Below are positions 11,705 to 22,384 of a stretch of DNA of 64,000 nt, piece after piece. The position numbers were made by a program, and so were the translations under genes. The notes under the pieces are model-generated. The model saw nothing but the letters and a program-made list of their open reading frames with translations. It did no database searches and was not told the DNA's origin. Positions within the stretch are counted from its first letter, which is position 1, and the number at the start of each line of letters is the position of its first letter. Source of the stretch: Pocillopora verrucosa (Eukaryota; Cnidaria; Anthozoa; Scleractinia; Pocilloporidae); assembly GCF_036669915.1 (NCBI RefSeq), contig NC_089313.1, forward strand, positions 7,903,068-7,967,067, read 5' to 3'.

Positions 11705-14482
11705 TTATTTCTGTTTTTTTCCTCCAGCCTTCTTCTTGGCTGGTTTTTTTCCTGCTGCAGGTTTCACCATCTTCAATGGCTTGGACTGCTTGCTGACTGC
11801 CACTTGGGTGAGCTCTTGCTCAATATTTGCTTTGATGGTTACCTCAAGAGCCTGGTAATTTAAATGAGAGATAAAACCTTTCTTAGAGACTTATTACAGA
11901 TTGTCTATGTGAATGAAAACGGACCTTCTCATGAGTTCTGAATTTTTGGGAGGATGGCCATTTTGGAAACAACCACACATAGGAGGTCTGGGATGAACTG
12001 CTAAAGGGTCTGGTATTAGCAGCCAATACAAAAGTAAAGTAGACTGCAATCACTTGCCGACAATAGCAAAAGTCCTTTTCCTTTTCTATCATCTAAGCAA
12101 GGTTCTGAAAAACTCTTATCTCCAGACCCTCTGTGAATTGTTGCAAACCTCATACTGGAGTGGTTTTCAAAATGGCTAACACAAAACAACCACAGAACTG
12201 AAGGTTGATAAGTTCACCTGGTGAGACCTCCCTGTGGTTTAACCTTTCCTTCTCCATAACTCAAAGAAAATCCTCATAACTACCTCTCATACTTTTCTTA
12301 CTAAGTTTGTTCAGAGAATCTGGTTTTTGGATTCAATAGTATTCTCCTAGTGAATATTTTTTACTACTCTCATCACTTGGCTGCTTGATATTGTATTCTT
12401 ATTGTAAGGAGAAATTCTGTCTTGGTCACTCTTGGGAATGAAAGGGTTCAGAATCATTTAACCATTTGCACCATAACATCAGTATGCACATTCTCCTTAC
12501 TGTTCTTTATACAATCTCTAAGGTGCTGACAAGGAGAATTTGTTTCATAATCCTAAGCTTCTCTAGTTTTACCCTGTCAGCGTTCTAGATAGACCCTTCA
12601 AAATTAAGTTAGGGAAAAGATCTTTAACGTGCTACAAAGTGGACACTAGGATGGATGATATGCAATATTCAAGCTCACCTAAATCTAATTTTCAGGATTT
12701 GGTTGCCAAAGTGAAAAATTTAGTTGCATTGGCGCCTGTGTTAAGTGCAATTTCACTCTCTGATTAAGTCAAGCCAGGTCTCCACAGCCCCCTGATTTTT
12801 TCCAAACACTGACTACATTGTTAATGAAAATGGGCCTTAACACCTAAAGAAACCATTTTTGGAACTAAGGTTCCTGGCTACTTCTACATGCACTTCAAAC
12901 CAACTCTTTCCCTACAAGTGATTACAGACCATGAAATTTTTCAGTGAAAAATAAATTTCTCACTGTACAACCTGATTAAAGCATAGGCCATGGGAATAAA
13001 GTGGGTACGTTTTTAAAGAAACAATGATGCTGCATCAGTGGGGGAGTACAACAAGATAATTTGGTTTTATCAACTGAATTGAGAATGTAAATTGGCCTCT
13101 GTAAAGATTTTCTAAGCTGATGTTTCAAGCGTTAGCCCTGTTTCAGTGCCATGTGGACTGTTTATTGAAGCCACAATGCAGCCCTTGATATGGTATGCAT
13201 TTAAAAAGAAAAACATATTCATATCAGAAACCCCTATAAGCAGACATCCTTGCCACCAGAGGAAAATATGCTCAAGTGAACTGTTTACTTAAAGGAAGTT
13301 TGTTTAAAATAAAAGGGTTCTCAAGTGGTTTAGGATCTGGATCACTTTTTTCTTACTTCCAATACAATAATTTAAAATTTCACAGCAGTTCATTACAACT
13401 ACCACTCTACATCTGACATTAACAACAATGCTATTGCACGGGTAGCCATGCCGCATCCAATCCAATCAACAACTCCACAAATTCAAGCATTGGTTGAGGT
13501 TATTCACAGTATTTTAAATTAACAAAAGTTTGATGGTTTTAGGTTCCACAGATATTTATCGTTTGTGATTATAATTGCGTAGATTTTTCGTTGCCAAAAA
13601 GCGTGCAAATAAGAAATTTTGTCGCTAAACATACCTAAATTTTGCTTTTGAATTGAGGTTTCTTAACGGGCTGTAATTATTAAATTTTTATAAGCAAGAA
13701 AAACGCGTTTTCTTCGTTTCAAAAAAAATCTTCATTATATTTATATCAGGCAAAGTAAATGTAATTTTAACATCACAAAACATCGTGGATTCGATTTTGT
13801 GACAAATACGCCAGTTCTTACACGGATAAAATAACGAATTTATCAGAAGAAAAATCAACAAGCTCTCAATCCGATAAACTCGGCAATGAGCGTCATATAA
13901 AGCTGGGTGTGTGCTAAATAGTAATTACACTACAGCAAAAGAAAGAGTTGAATGTATAAAATGTCGGTGAATAATATAACCTACACAAGAACCAGTTTAC
14001 AAAATTACCTTCTTTACTTTCTCCGCTTTGACAGTCGTCTTCTTCTTGGGAGCAATAGTTCTTGCTGACAAATCAAAAGAAAAACAGAATAACGTATCTG
14101 AGATTTTGTTCGAATTCTATTCTGCATGCGACGCAAAAACCTGAAATGTGTTCTCAAAAAGATATATGTTAAGGGTGCGATCAAAAGACATGAAAGTTCC
14201 TCTAAGAACAGCCTTTGATATCATTCTAAATATTTTCTTTAAATAAAGTACACAAATAAATCAACTTTATTTTTTCTTGATTTGAAAAGCGCGCACAACA
14301 ACAGCGTAGCAGTTACAGACGTTCGATAGTGTTACTTCCGTCACAACACTTTCAAATTAGTACTCTATCTTCGTCCATGCCACAAATATTTTAAACTTAC
14401 CTCCCTTCTTCGGACCAAGAGCCTTTTTCTGGTGTTTTTTCGTCGCTGTGGCCTTCTTAATTTTCCCCTTTCCTTGCGCCAT
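11705..14482 (-). CDS. UPF0390 / C19orf53 (leydig cell tumor 10 kDa)-like small basic protein
   Basis: Three coding exons join in phase: 14482-14401 (donor GTAAGT), 14064-14009 (acceptor TTTGTCAG, donor GTAATT) and 11851-11705 with stop TAA. They give 94 residues. The start MAQGKGK, the block GPKKG...RTIAPKKK, the segment KVKKALEVTIKANIEQEL and a Lys/Ala-rich tail ending KKAGGKKQK follow the order of the UPF0390 family (human C19orf53 begins MAQG and is 99 residues). The family is small, very basic and poorly characterised; a nuclear/nucleolar RNA- or chromatin-associated role is only a guess. The ATG lies 235 bases from the RAD51C start on the other strand, so the two probably share a promoter. 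Confidence 0.85.
12366..12600. repeat. Dispersed palindromic repeat copy
   Basis: It contains CATCAGTATGCACATTCTCC, TACAATCTCTAAGGTGCTGA and CAAGGAGAATTTGTTTCATA, the conserved core seen again near 16.8, 21.6 and 28.5 kb. It lies in intron 2 of the UPF0390-like gene. Confidence 0.65.
13046..13165 (-). repeat. Repeat with 'GGGCTAACGCTTGAAAC' end
   Basis: Read on the minus strand it has CAGGGCTAACGCTTGAAACA, then GGCCAATTTACATTCTC and CAGTTGATAAAACCAAATTA. The same blocks occur near 30.53 kb and 59.26 kb. They look like the terminal part of a retroelement family, possibly Penelope-like. Confidence 0.5.
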
Positions 14483-14717
14483 GATTCTAATGTTTCAACC
14501 GTCGAACCGCCTCGAAGAACCGCCGATTACTAACGCTCCTTGTTTACTATTGAGCCTGCGAGTTACGCGTCTATCGTCAGTGGCTCCAGACTCGGCCCAG
14601 TCTGTTACTACTTTTGTTGGTCAACTTCGCGCGAATTTAATTGAGAGGCGGTCAGTAGATCTTCTCAGAGTTTCTCTACCAAATGCATGGAAAAGGGTTG
14701 TGGATAACTTTCTATTA
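14483..14717. promoter_or_regulatory. Probable bidirectional promoter of the UPF0390-like gene and RAD51C
   Basis: Only 235 bases separate the two divergent start codons. The stretch is richer in CpG than its surroundings (CGTCG, CGCCGATT, TTCGCGCG). No TATA box is evident. An ATG at 14481, in frame with RAD51C, overlaps the other gene's ATG in the palindrome CATG. The family alignment favours 14718 as the RAD51C start, but an N-terminal extension cannot be excluded. Confidence 0.5.
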
Positions 14718-17700
14718 ATGCAGCGAGAGCTTTGTACGTTCCCTCTGGCTTCAAATTACCTGCATAAATTGTCAAATGCAGGCTATATCACCGTTGATGA
14801 CCTGAAAGATGTGACGCCAACTGAATTAAGTGAAGGCAAGTCTCGGTTAGATTGTTCACTTTGTTTCCACTTGTGCTTTTTGACCAACCAGCCTATGCTT
14901 CTTTGTTGTCTCGTGACTGTTCAACAAACTTCTCGCTTTCAAACATTCAAATCAAACATGAAGATGACAAAAGAGCTCGAGTGGATGGGGTGTGGGTTGT
15001 TTTGAGAACAAAAAGTTGGAGATCTTAAAAGGGAGCAGGGTAACAAGACGGGGAATTGTATGTGTGAACTGCATGATAAATTGTAATCAAATATTTGTGA
15101 ATTGATTCAATCTTGACCCTTTGACTCCCAAGATCTGATTGTTAATTCTCAACTCAAGCTGTTACACCTGCATATCTGGTAAAATTAGTTATGGAGTTAA
15201 GAAAACAGGAAATGAGAATATTCAAACTTATCCAGAAGAATTTTTTTATCTTGCCCTAATACCAAATTCTTGTACCTGATTTACAAAGAAGAAGGGAGAA
15301 TAAACCATTAAATTTTTGGAGTCAAACGGTTCAAAGTACTGAAGAGAGTAAGGTGTTATACCAAATTGACACTCTTAAGCTGTTTTTTTTTTTTTTGGCC
15401 TGTTTTCTGAGTTTGTTTTGAGGATAGGTAGATGTGTTTCTTATCTGGCACTATTTAGAAAAAGTCTACTTCCCATTGATCATTAGATCTGGGAATTGAT
15501 AAAGAAGAATCTCTTAAGATAGTTCAGACTGTGCGAAGCACTAAAGACTCCTCACAATCCTGGAACAAGAAGCCAACCATCAGTGGGAAACATTCATCAA
15601 GTTCCATCCCAGGAAGTACAAATGCCTTTGACCTTTTGCAACAAGAGCAGTTTGCTGGTAGTATTGTCACTTTCTGTGAAAAGTTTGATGACATGTTGGG
15701 TGGAGGAGTACCAGTTGGTAAAATCACAGAGTTCTGTGGAGCACCTGGCATTGGAAAAACTCAGATAGGGTATGAACCTAATATTACAGTAATTTTTAAG
15801 TTACAATTAAGTTCTTATGGAATAATAATGTTACAGTATAATTTAACAGACAGAAGGAATACTACAGTCCTACAGGCTTTGGATCAATACCTGTGGGATA
15901 TCATAAAACCTGCACTGAGGACTGAAAAGCAACATCACCGTCAAAAAAACCATAACTTCTTGAATCACCACTTCCATTTCAATAAAAGCTCCTGTTAAAT
16001 GTGTGACCCTTGTTATAATTTTTTTAAATATAATAAGCATCAGTAAACTGCTAGAGGTAAGCATGTAATGGACTAGGATCCCTGACCCTGGAGGGGTAAA
16101 AACACTCCCAGTCACTTTGCGCCATGGAAACAAACCGGAATAAGCTCAGGCAGTGAGAGATGACTCGCATTTAATTCATTTTATTCTACTTTCTCTTACT
16201 TGTAAATCCTTTAAATTTGTTGTGATTGCCTCTCTTCATTTCACCTTATATGGAGCCAATTGATATGTTTGTATTTCTGGTGATTTCATGTTTTTTGTAT
16301 GGACTACTGACCAACAGGATTTAGTTAAATCCTTTTTCCAAACTATCAAATGGTTTTAACATTTTTTTTTTTCAGAATGCAGCTAGCTGTAGATGTTCAG
16401 ATACCTGATGAGTTTGGTGGACTCGATGGAGAAACCATTTATATTGGTACAATCATATTACTTTTTATGTTTCAGAGGCATCATTTTTTCTAGTGTCCTC
16501 AGCTTTTTTATTAATATTTTCTTGCAACATTTCAGATACTGAGGGAAGTTTTATTGTTGAGAGAGTGTTAGACATAGCAACTGCAGCCATAAGGCATATA
16601 ACAAATGTAGTCCAGTCTTCTGATGCTGATGAAACAGGTACTGAGGCATTACATTTTCCGTGAAACTGTTTCCTTTTTGACTGAAGTGGGATAATATTTA
16701 AGTCTTACAAGCCTTGATACCCAATTCTTAGCAAAAGCTTATCTTAGATTTCTTGCCAGTAACCCTTTGCATCCTAACATCAGTGTGCATATTCTCTACA
16801 CTGTTCTCTATTCATTTCCTAACATGCTGACAAGGAGAATTTGTTTAGGAATGAAGATTTGCTATAGTTGGTGAACATTTCCTTTATTCTTGTGACCTTT
16901 ACATGTGATTCAGGGGTAATACTGTAAGGAGTGTTACACTACTCTTGTTGGACAGGATGCTTCTCCAATTGCAGCTATCCCTGAGCTTTCTTACAAATGT
17001 TTGCCCAAGAACACAACAGAGAGAGTGACCCTGACAAAGGCTAGAACCCAAACCTCTATTTCTCATGTCTAGTGCAAAAACTAAGATAGAAGCAGCCACA
17101 TCTCATTGTATATGATTATGAGAGTAGCTGAGCATGTAAGGGACCCAAAGTGAATCTCAAGGTCTTATTTTAAATTACTCAACTAGTGTCTCTTCCTACC
17201 AAGAAATAAAAACTTCCTTCACTTCAATACCCATGTCTGGCAAAGTTGTGAAGCTGACAATCAAAGTTATTGGACAAAGAGACCTTTGCAACTTGGATAG
17301 TTCCTGAGAGGATCTTTATGCAGATTAAAATAAAACAGGAGTGCTTTGTTCATTAATTTTCATCTCTGTCTTTTCATTACTGTTGCTGACCAGAAAGGGG
17401 TCTGCTAAATGAAGCCTTAAAAAAGTTTCACATGGAAAGCATCTTGTCAAGGATCTATGTGTTCAGATGCCATGACTACATGCAACTAATAGCATTGTCC
17501 CATGTTTTACCAGACTTCCTGGAAGAACATCCCAAGGTAACTTAACTCAAGGAAATTCAACCAAAGGGTGAATCAATAAGAAACCAAAATATGAATTGCA
17601 TTAAAGGGTGAAACAACACAGGCAACTTTGGACTTGGGGTAAGGTTATTACCAAAAAAAGGGGGGGGAGGTGTGTGCCAAGACCCTCAATAGAAGGCAAG

Positions 17701-20700
17701 AACTAAAGTGACCTATGCCAGACTTTCCTGCTAAATGCTCACAAATGAATCAATGTCTCTCTCATAATTTGCACAAATTGTGTAGTAATTGTTGAAGTCT
17801 GATGGAGAGCAGTTTCTATGAGGGAATGACTTTTTTAGCACAGATTTCCCTATTCTATACTGATGGACATAATGAAGACAAAATAATGTTTCTAAAATTT
17901 CTGAATCTGAAGGTTGTAAATTTTTTTTGGAGAGAAATGTTTTTAATATTTTTTAATCTAAAAGTTGCAACACTACTCCTCCTCTCTGCTCCCCCCCCCC
18001 TTCCCTCCACCTCCCAAGGGTGGTATAATCTTAAATGTGGCCAGAGTTAGCAGAGGGTACTGATGTGGCCTAAAAAAAGAACCTCTGAGGGTATACAATA
18101 TTTGCCACAATTTATGGGAATTCATCAAAGTGGTGTAATTACCCCCCTCCTTGCACAATTTTTGTAAAGTTCTTTGTTGTTTTGTTTGGTTTTTGTTTTC
18201 TTATTTCAGGTGAAGCTCATTGTGTTGGATAGTATTGCATTTCACTTCCGTCATGACTTTGATGATCTTGCTTTAAGAGCAAGACTGCTGAATGGCTTGG
18301 CACAGAGCTTTATAAAAATGGCGTGTGAACGGCAGCTAGCTGTAAGTAAAGAACTTGAAGCATGCGCCACTTTCTCTCAACCAATCAAATGCAAAACTTC
18401 CAACAACTTGCAACTTGGTTACATGTATTTTCTTTCATTTCGGGCAGTTTGCTTGATTTTGATCTGGTTTTACAACAGTTGCTAGAACTGCACATTACAC
18501 AGTCAAGTAACTGGTTTTCAACACGAGAGTATAACGTTTTCCCGAATAGTAGTTCAAGATCTCTTTTTTTTTTTTTTTTGTTTATATTTGTTTGTTACTT
18601 GTTTAATTTGTATTTCAGCAGATGTAATTGTTTAGCTAAGCTTACAGAAAAGATGTCATTTTTTGTGAGTGTGTTTTTCAGGGGAGCTGAGGCAACATAA
18701 AGGGGTGAGATGCGCTTGCCTCGCTCTTGCCCATATCGCCTGATAAAAGCCAAAACAAAAAACTTTTTTTGCAAGCTTGTTTCTCCGTAAATCAGCCGGC
18801 TTTGAATAGTAGATGATAACTGTCTAAGTTCCTGTTGGGTTTATAACTTATGTTAGGCAATTTATTACGCATGTATTAGGTGGACAGCTAGTATTATGAC
18901 TTGTAAGTTATACCCTAAGGAGCCAATGTTTTTGGTTTTTTTCGTGCCCCACACAGGTAGTTTTCATGAATCAGATGACCACTCGTGTCAAACCCACTCA
19001 GCTAGGCCAGTCACATCTGATACCCGCATTAGGTGAGTTGCCTTTAAACGGTAGAACAGCTAACCCCCCTGTTCAGCATAAATCAAACTGGAGTTGTTAA
19101 TTTGTTGATTGCAGGTGAAAGCTGGGGTCACGCCAGCACGATTCGTGTGGTGTTGTACTGGGAAGATAACCAGAGGTACCGACTACTGTGTCACGAACTG
19201 TATAGTATTAAGTAGAAATAGTTTTTTACTAATTTTTTAAAGTCTCATAACTGCACACAGTAGAAGGGGCTGCAAAGTGAGTTTCTGCGGATTGCTAACC
19301 ACTTCTAGAATCTTGCATCTCAGATTTTGCTCGTGAAATTGAGGGTTTTGATTCGCTTTTTTCTTACTAAAGGTTTGCCAACTTGTACAAGTCGCCTTCA
19401 CGACAGGAGATGATAATTCCTTTTCAAATTACGGTAAAATGAGATACTGTATACTCTTTTACTTGAATAACTGTCAACTTAAGCTTTGCTTATCGTGTTT
19501 CTGTTGGCCTTTTAACTCCCACGATCAGATTCTGACATCTACACATTTCCTTGTGAATAAGTTATGATTATTTGGTGTTACATCAAACGAGCAACTTCTA
19601 CCTGATAAGTCTGAGTGTCATCACCTGTGTTGACGAATGTATGGACAATGAAGGTAAAAGTTACACGTTATTCACTTCCGGGAATAATAGTGTACATGAA
19701 AAAATTACGCGCTTCAGATTGGCTGAAAACGAGTACATTCTCATGTATCACAAGACCAAAGTTATAATACGAGTGTAAATTACAAATAGTGCACGCGCGC
19801 TTTTAAAATTTCGTCTGTCTTGACTTTCGGCGATTGTTGTCATGTACATTATTAACAAGTAATAACATGATTCAGTTTGGTGGGATAAGCACTTGTAAAT
19901 GTTTCAAAGACTACGGACTCGTGCAATTTTTGTCTTTAAGAAATTTACCCGTGCTTATTTACAACAAAGTGCACTCGAAATCATGTTGTTACCTATACTT
20001 GATGAGTAAATTATATTAGCGCAAAAGTCATTCTTGATTAATGCCCCTTTCCATGATTACCCTTTTTCGTGTTTTTCTACACTAAAAAAGAAAACGAGTC
20101 TAGCTCATTATGTGAGGGAGACACTTGCAGTTTTCAGAAGTTTTTTTTTTTTCACTCCGTTCTCTCTTTCTACCTTTTATCAACTCGTTTGGAAATATAT
20201 ACTAGTGCTGTTAATGCAACTGTGGGGAGATTCAATTCATATTTGGTTTGAGTGCTTTTCGATTGATTTTCATAAAACCAAACCCAAAGTAATCGCAATG
20301 GCCAATCAGGAGTAAGGAAAAAACTTTTAAGAGCCAATGAGAACTTTACTCAAAGTAAAAACAAACCAAACTCCCTAAAGCGCGGGAAAACGCAGGCGAC
20401 CAAGCCGCGATTGGTTTTTAGTTTTGCATCTGGTTGGTTGAGTGGGTGATGCGAGTTTTCTCCACCAAACGCAGAGCGAAGTAAAGCAATGCAATCTAGG
20501 ACTACTTGTTCTTTATGCGGTAGTCTTTCGAAGAGTGTGCTGGAATGGGTGGAAACTGGAATCAACAGAAACCATCCCAATATATCTACTTCCCTCAAGA
20601 ATAGCTAGGCTAGGGTCCTGTTGAAAGAATTTCATGCACGTTATGCTTTCCTTCATTTGATTTTAGGCTGACGGAGTGCGTGACTGTTTCACCAATACGC

Positions 20701-20819
20701 TCCAACAGAGTCACAAGGACAGTAAAGAAGCCCAGTCAGACCAGCATAGTGTACCATATGAAGGAGAAGAAATTGCAAGTTCTGTTGCTAAGAAAAGACG
20801 CCTGAACGAAGTGACTTGA
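14718..20819 (+). CDS. RAD51C: DNA repair protein RAD51 homolog 3 (RAD51C), 10 exons
   Basis: Coding exons: 14718-14835, 15487-15769, 16376-16446, 16536-16637, 17394-17536, 18210-18341, 18957-19032, 19115-19175, 19373-19433 and 20667-20819. All phases close to 399 residues (human 376). The start [10 protein letters not shown] matches the family's conserved MQRDL...FPL. Residues 1-60 form the helix-hairpin-helix region. Walker A is GAPGIGKT (124-131) and Walker B is LIVLD (242-246). DTEGSF, RCHDY, LLNGLAQ, FMNQMTT and ALGESWGHA are all present. The C-terminal AKKRRL resembles the basic nuclear-localisation tail. RAD51C works with XRCC3 and with RAD51B-RAD51D-XRCC2 in loading RAD51 and resolving recombination intermediates in the nucleus. 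The first intron starts with GC instead of GT. An AATAAA follows directly after the stop. Confidence 0.95.
14836..15486 (+). other. GC-AG intron 1 of RAD51C
   Basis: The exon ends GTGAAG and the intron starts GCAAGT, the standard strong GC-donor context. The acceptor is CATTAG at 15486. Only this donor gives the in-frame family sequence [13 protein letters not shown] repeat copy lies inside the intron. Confidence 0.85.
15115..15332. repeat. Dispersed palindromic 'TTAACCCTTT' type repeat copy
   Basis: It contains TTGACCCTTTGACTCCCAAG, TCTGATTGTTAATTCTC, AATGAGAATATTCAAACTTA and, near its end, GGGAGAATAAACCATTAAAT. It shares order and spacing with the 9.2 and 19.5 kb copies. It lies in RAD51C intron 1. 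Confidence 0.6.
16757..16915. repeat. Dispersed palindromic repeat copy
   Basis: It contains GTAACCCTTTGCATCC, CATCAGTGTGCATATTCTC and GCTGACAAGGAGAATTTG. It lies in RAD51C intron 4. Confidence 0.65.
19503..19670. repeat. Dispersed palindromic repeat copy
   Basis: It contains CTTTTAACTCCCACGATCAG, TTATGATTATTTGGTGTTAC, CTACCTGATAAGTCTGAGTG and ACGAATGTATGGACAATG. It lies in RAD51C intron 9 and matches the 9.2 kb copy block by block. Confidence 0.6.
19690..20020. repeat. MITE-like repeat shared with 33.11-33.76 kb
   Basis: The left part (CAGATTGGCTGAAAA, TACAAATAGTGCACGCGC, TCTTGACTTTC) matches 33130-33250 in the same direction. The right part, read in reverse, has GATTTCGAGTGCAC, AATAAGCACGGGTAAATT and AAAAATTGCACGAG, which match 33690-33770. 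So the two copies share both ends, but with an internal inversion. Confidence 0.5.
20360..20480 (-). repeat. CCAAT-rich repeat copy
   Basis: On the minus strand it reads CTCAACCAACCAGATGCAAA, ACTAAAAACCAATCGCGG and CTTGGTCGCCTGCG. Matching copies are near 58.07 and 58.69 kb, and a short piece is at 18.37 kb (CTCAACCAATCAAATGCAAA). Confidence 0.6.
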
Positions 20820-20820
20820 G

Positions 20821-20826
20821 AATAAA
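20821..20826 (+). terminator. Polyadenylation signal of RAD51C
   Basis: AATAAA begins one base after the TGA stop and its following G. A second AATAAA lies about 40 bases downstream, near 20862. The 3' UTR is probably very short. Confidence 0.6.
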
Positions 20827-20959
20827 ATGATATGGTTTTATGAAAAATTGATCCTCGTAAATAAAAAAGAAATACATCCTATTTTGCTATTTATTGATCT
20901 AAGACGTGCAACGGCTTCTGTCTTACTTTCCGCGATAAGTTGGCCAGTAAACTTCCATG

Positions 20960-21125
20960 TTAACCAAGGCAGAATTTCTCCTTACAATATCGATACAATA
21001 TTACACAGATTACGGGGAATTGAGTACTTGATCTAATGCCAAATTCTCCAAATTAACATTATAAGAATTTTATGAGAGAGAATTTGGAGAATTACTAAAT
21101 AATAAGATTTTGGGAGTGAAAAGGT
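20960..21125. repeat. Dispersed palindromic repeat copy
   Basis: Contains AATTTCTCCTTACAATATCG, CTTGATCTAATGCCAAATTC and a final GGGAGTGAAAAGGTCAA, the reverse-complement end of the same family. Confidence 0.55.
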
Positions 21126-21529
21126 CAACGTTTTGTTTGCGCTCTCTTCTTTATTGTGGATGAAACAATCTGTAAAGTACGATTTACATTAGTTATTTGT
21201 CCTGTCGAAATTTGAGTGAGAGATGACCAGCATCTCTTAAAATGTTAGTAAAATACAACTCTCTGCTAGTATATTAAAAAGATAAGCAACGAATTTTTGG
21301 GAACACGAAAATAACCCTTCCAATATTAAAAAAAAAACGTGGTCTTCGTGGAGGGAACAAATAAAGTCATCTACCAGGGTAATCCAGCCTAAAATCCTTC
21401 AGGAATTCAACCCAAGGCAAATACCTACAATACCTTGCCAACTAAATTCGCGCTTCCCTAATGGCGCATATGCACCCCACTCATAGTTAAATAAGTAAAT
21501 GAGTTGTTTTTTCTCTCTTTTGTACCTTG

Positions 21530-21680
21530 ACCCTTTTCGGTCTAATGTCGGTGTTCAGATTCTACACACGGTTCTCAGAACATTTCCTATGGTGCTAGCA
21601 CGGAGAATTTGTTTGACAGTCCACAGCGCTGCCGATCACTTTCTTTATTCATTTGGCCTTGATTTTTGATACAGCGGCGA
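21530..21680. repeat. Dispersed palindromic repeat copy
   Basis: Contains TTGACCCTTTTCGGTCTAAT, GTTCAGATTCTACACACGGT and GGTGCTAGCACGGAGAATTT, a diverged copy of the core GGTGCTGACAAGGAGAATTT. Confidence 0.55.
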
Positions 21681-22384
21681 AACTGTAGAAGAAATCTGAT
21701 GCGTGACACCCTTAGGGGCTAACGGAGGCTTTAGTTCAAAACGTAGTTGTCAAAGATGCGTTACAGTTTTAGTCTCCGCGTTTGCGTGACGACCGTTTCG
21801 TACACTTTAAGAAGTCTTTGCGTTGCCTTTCAAAGGCAATCAAGCTTACTTAAGAATTGTCACAGATCAGAGTATGTGAAGAGGTAAAGTTATCGCCGGA
21901 ACCATATTATTTTCCATTGATGAAACTGGTTTTTCAAAAATCTCACAAATAAAGTTGCATATCGGTGGGATGACGTAATTAGCACATGACGAAGCAATTT
22001 GCGTAGCAATTCCAATCACACCGGCATTACGTAACTTCCATTTCGGCGGAAACTTCCCTTCGGACTTAGAAATGACTTTCTCGTGTTCACAACTAAAAAC
22101 AAAAGCCTCTGCCTGTGCTCCTACTGAATCAGGAAACAAATTGACCTTTGGAGTGTCGGTAACGTTCATGCGCCCTTCGGAAATCACGGGACCGAAATTG
22201 ACCTGAATAGTCCTTATCGGTACATATCAGTTTACCTTTGGTTGCAATTTTTCCTTTAACTACCTGTCTTTTGCAGTACAAACTAAGGTAAAATACAGCA
22301 GTTTGCAAGCGGTTCTTCGTCCCTCGTACGATAACTTTCTCATTTGACGGCGGATATAGTACCATCGGTCACGTAATTAGAAAC

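Larger units (their letters stand above)
20827..22384. other. Intergenic region RAD51C to LIMP-2-like gene
   Basis: It holds two dispersed-repeat copies (about 20960-21125 and 21530-21680). The last few hundred bases should be the promoter of the following gene. Open frames on the minus strand at 21867-22365 have no recognisable family. Confidence 0.5.

Noticed and set aside
21867-22365. Two minus-strand frames upstream of the LIMP-2-like gene
   Set aside because: They overlap each other in different frames, show no family resemblance and fall in the expected promoter region.
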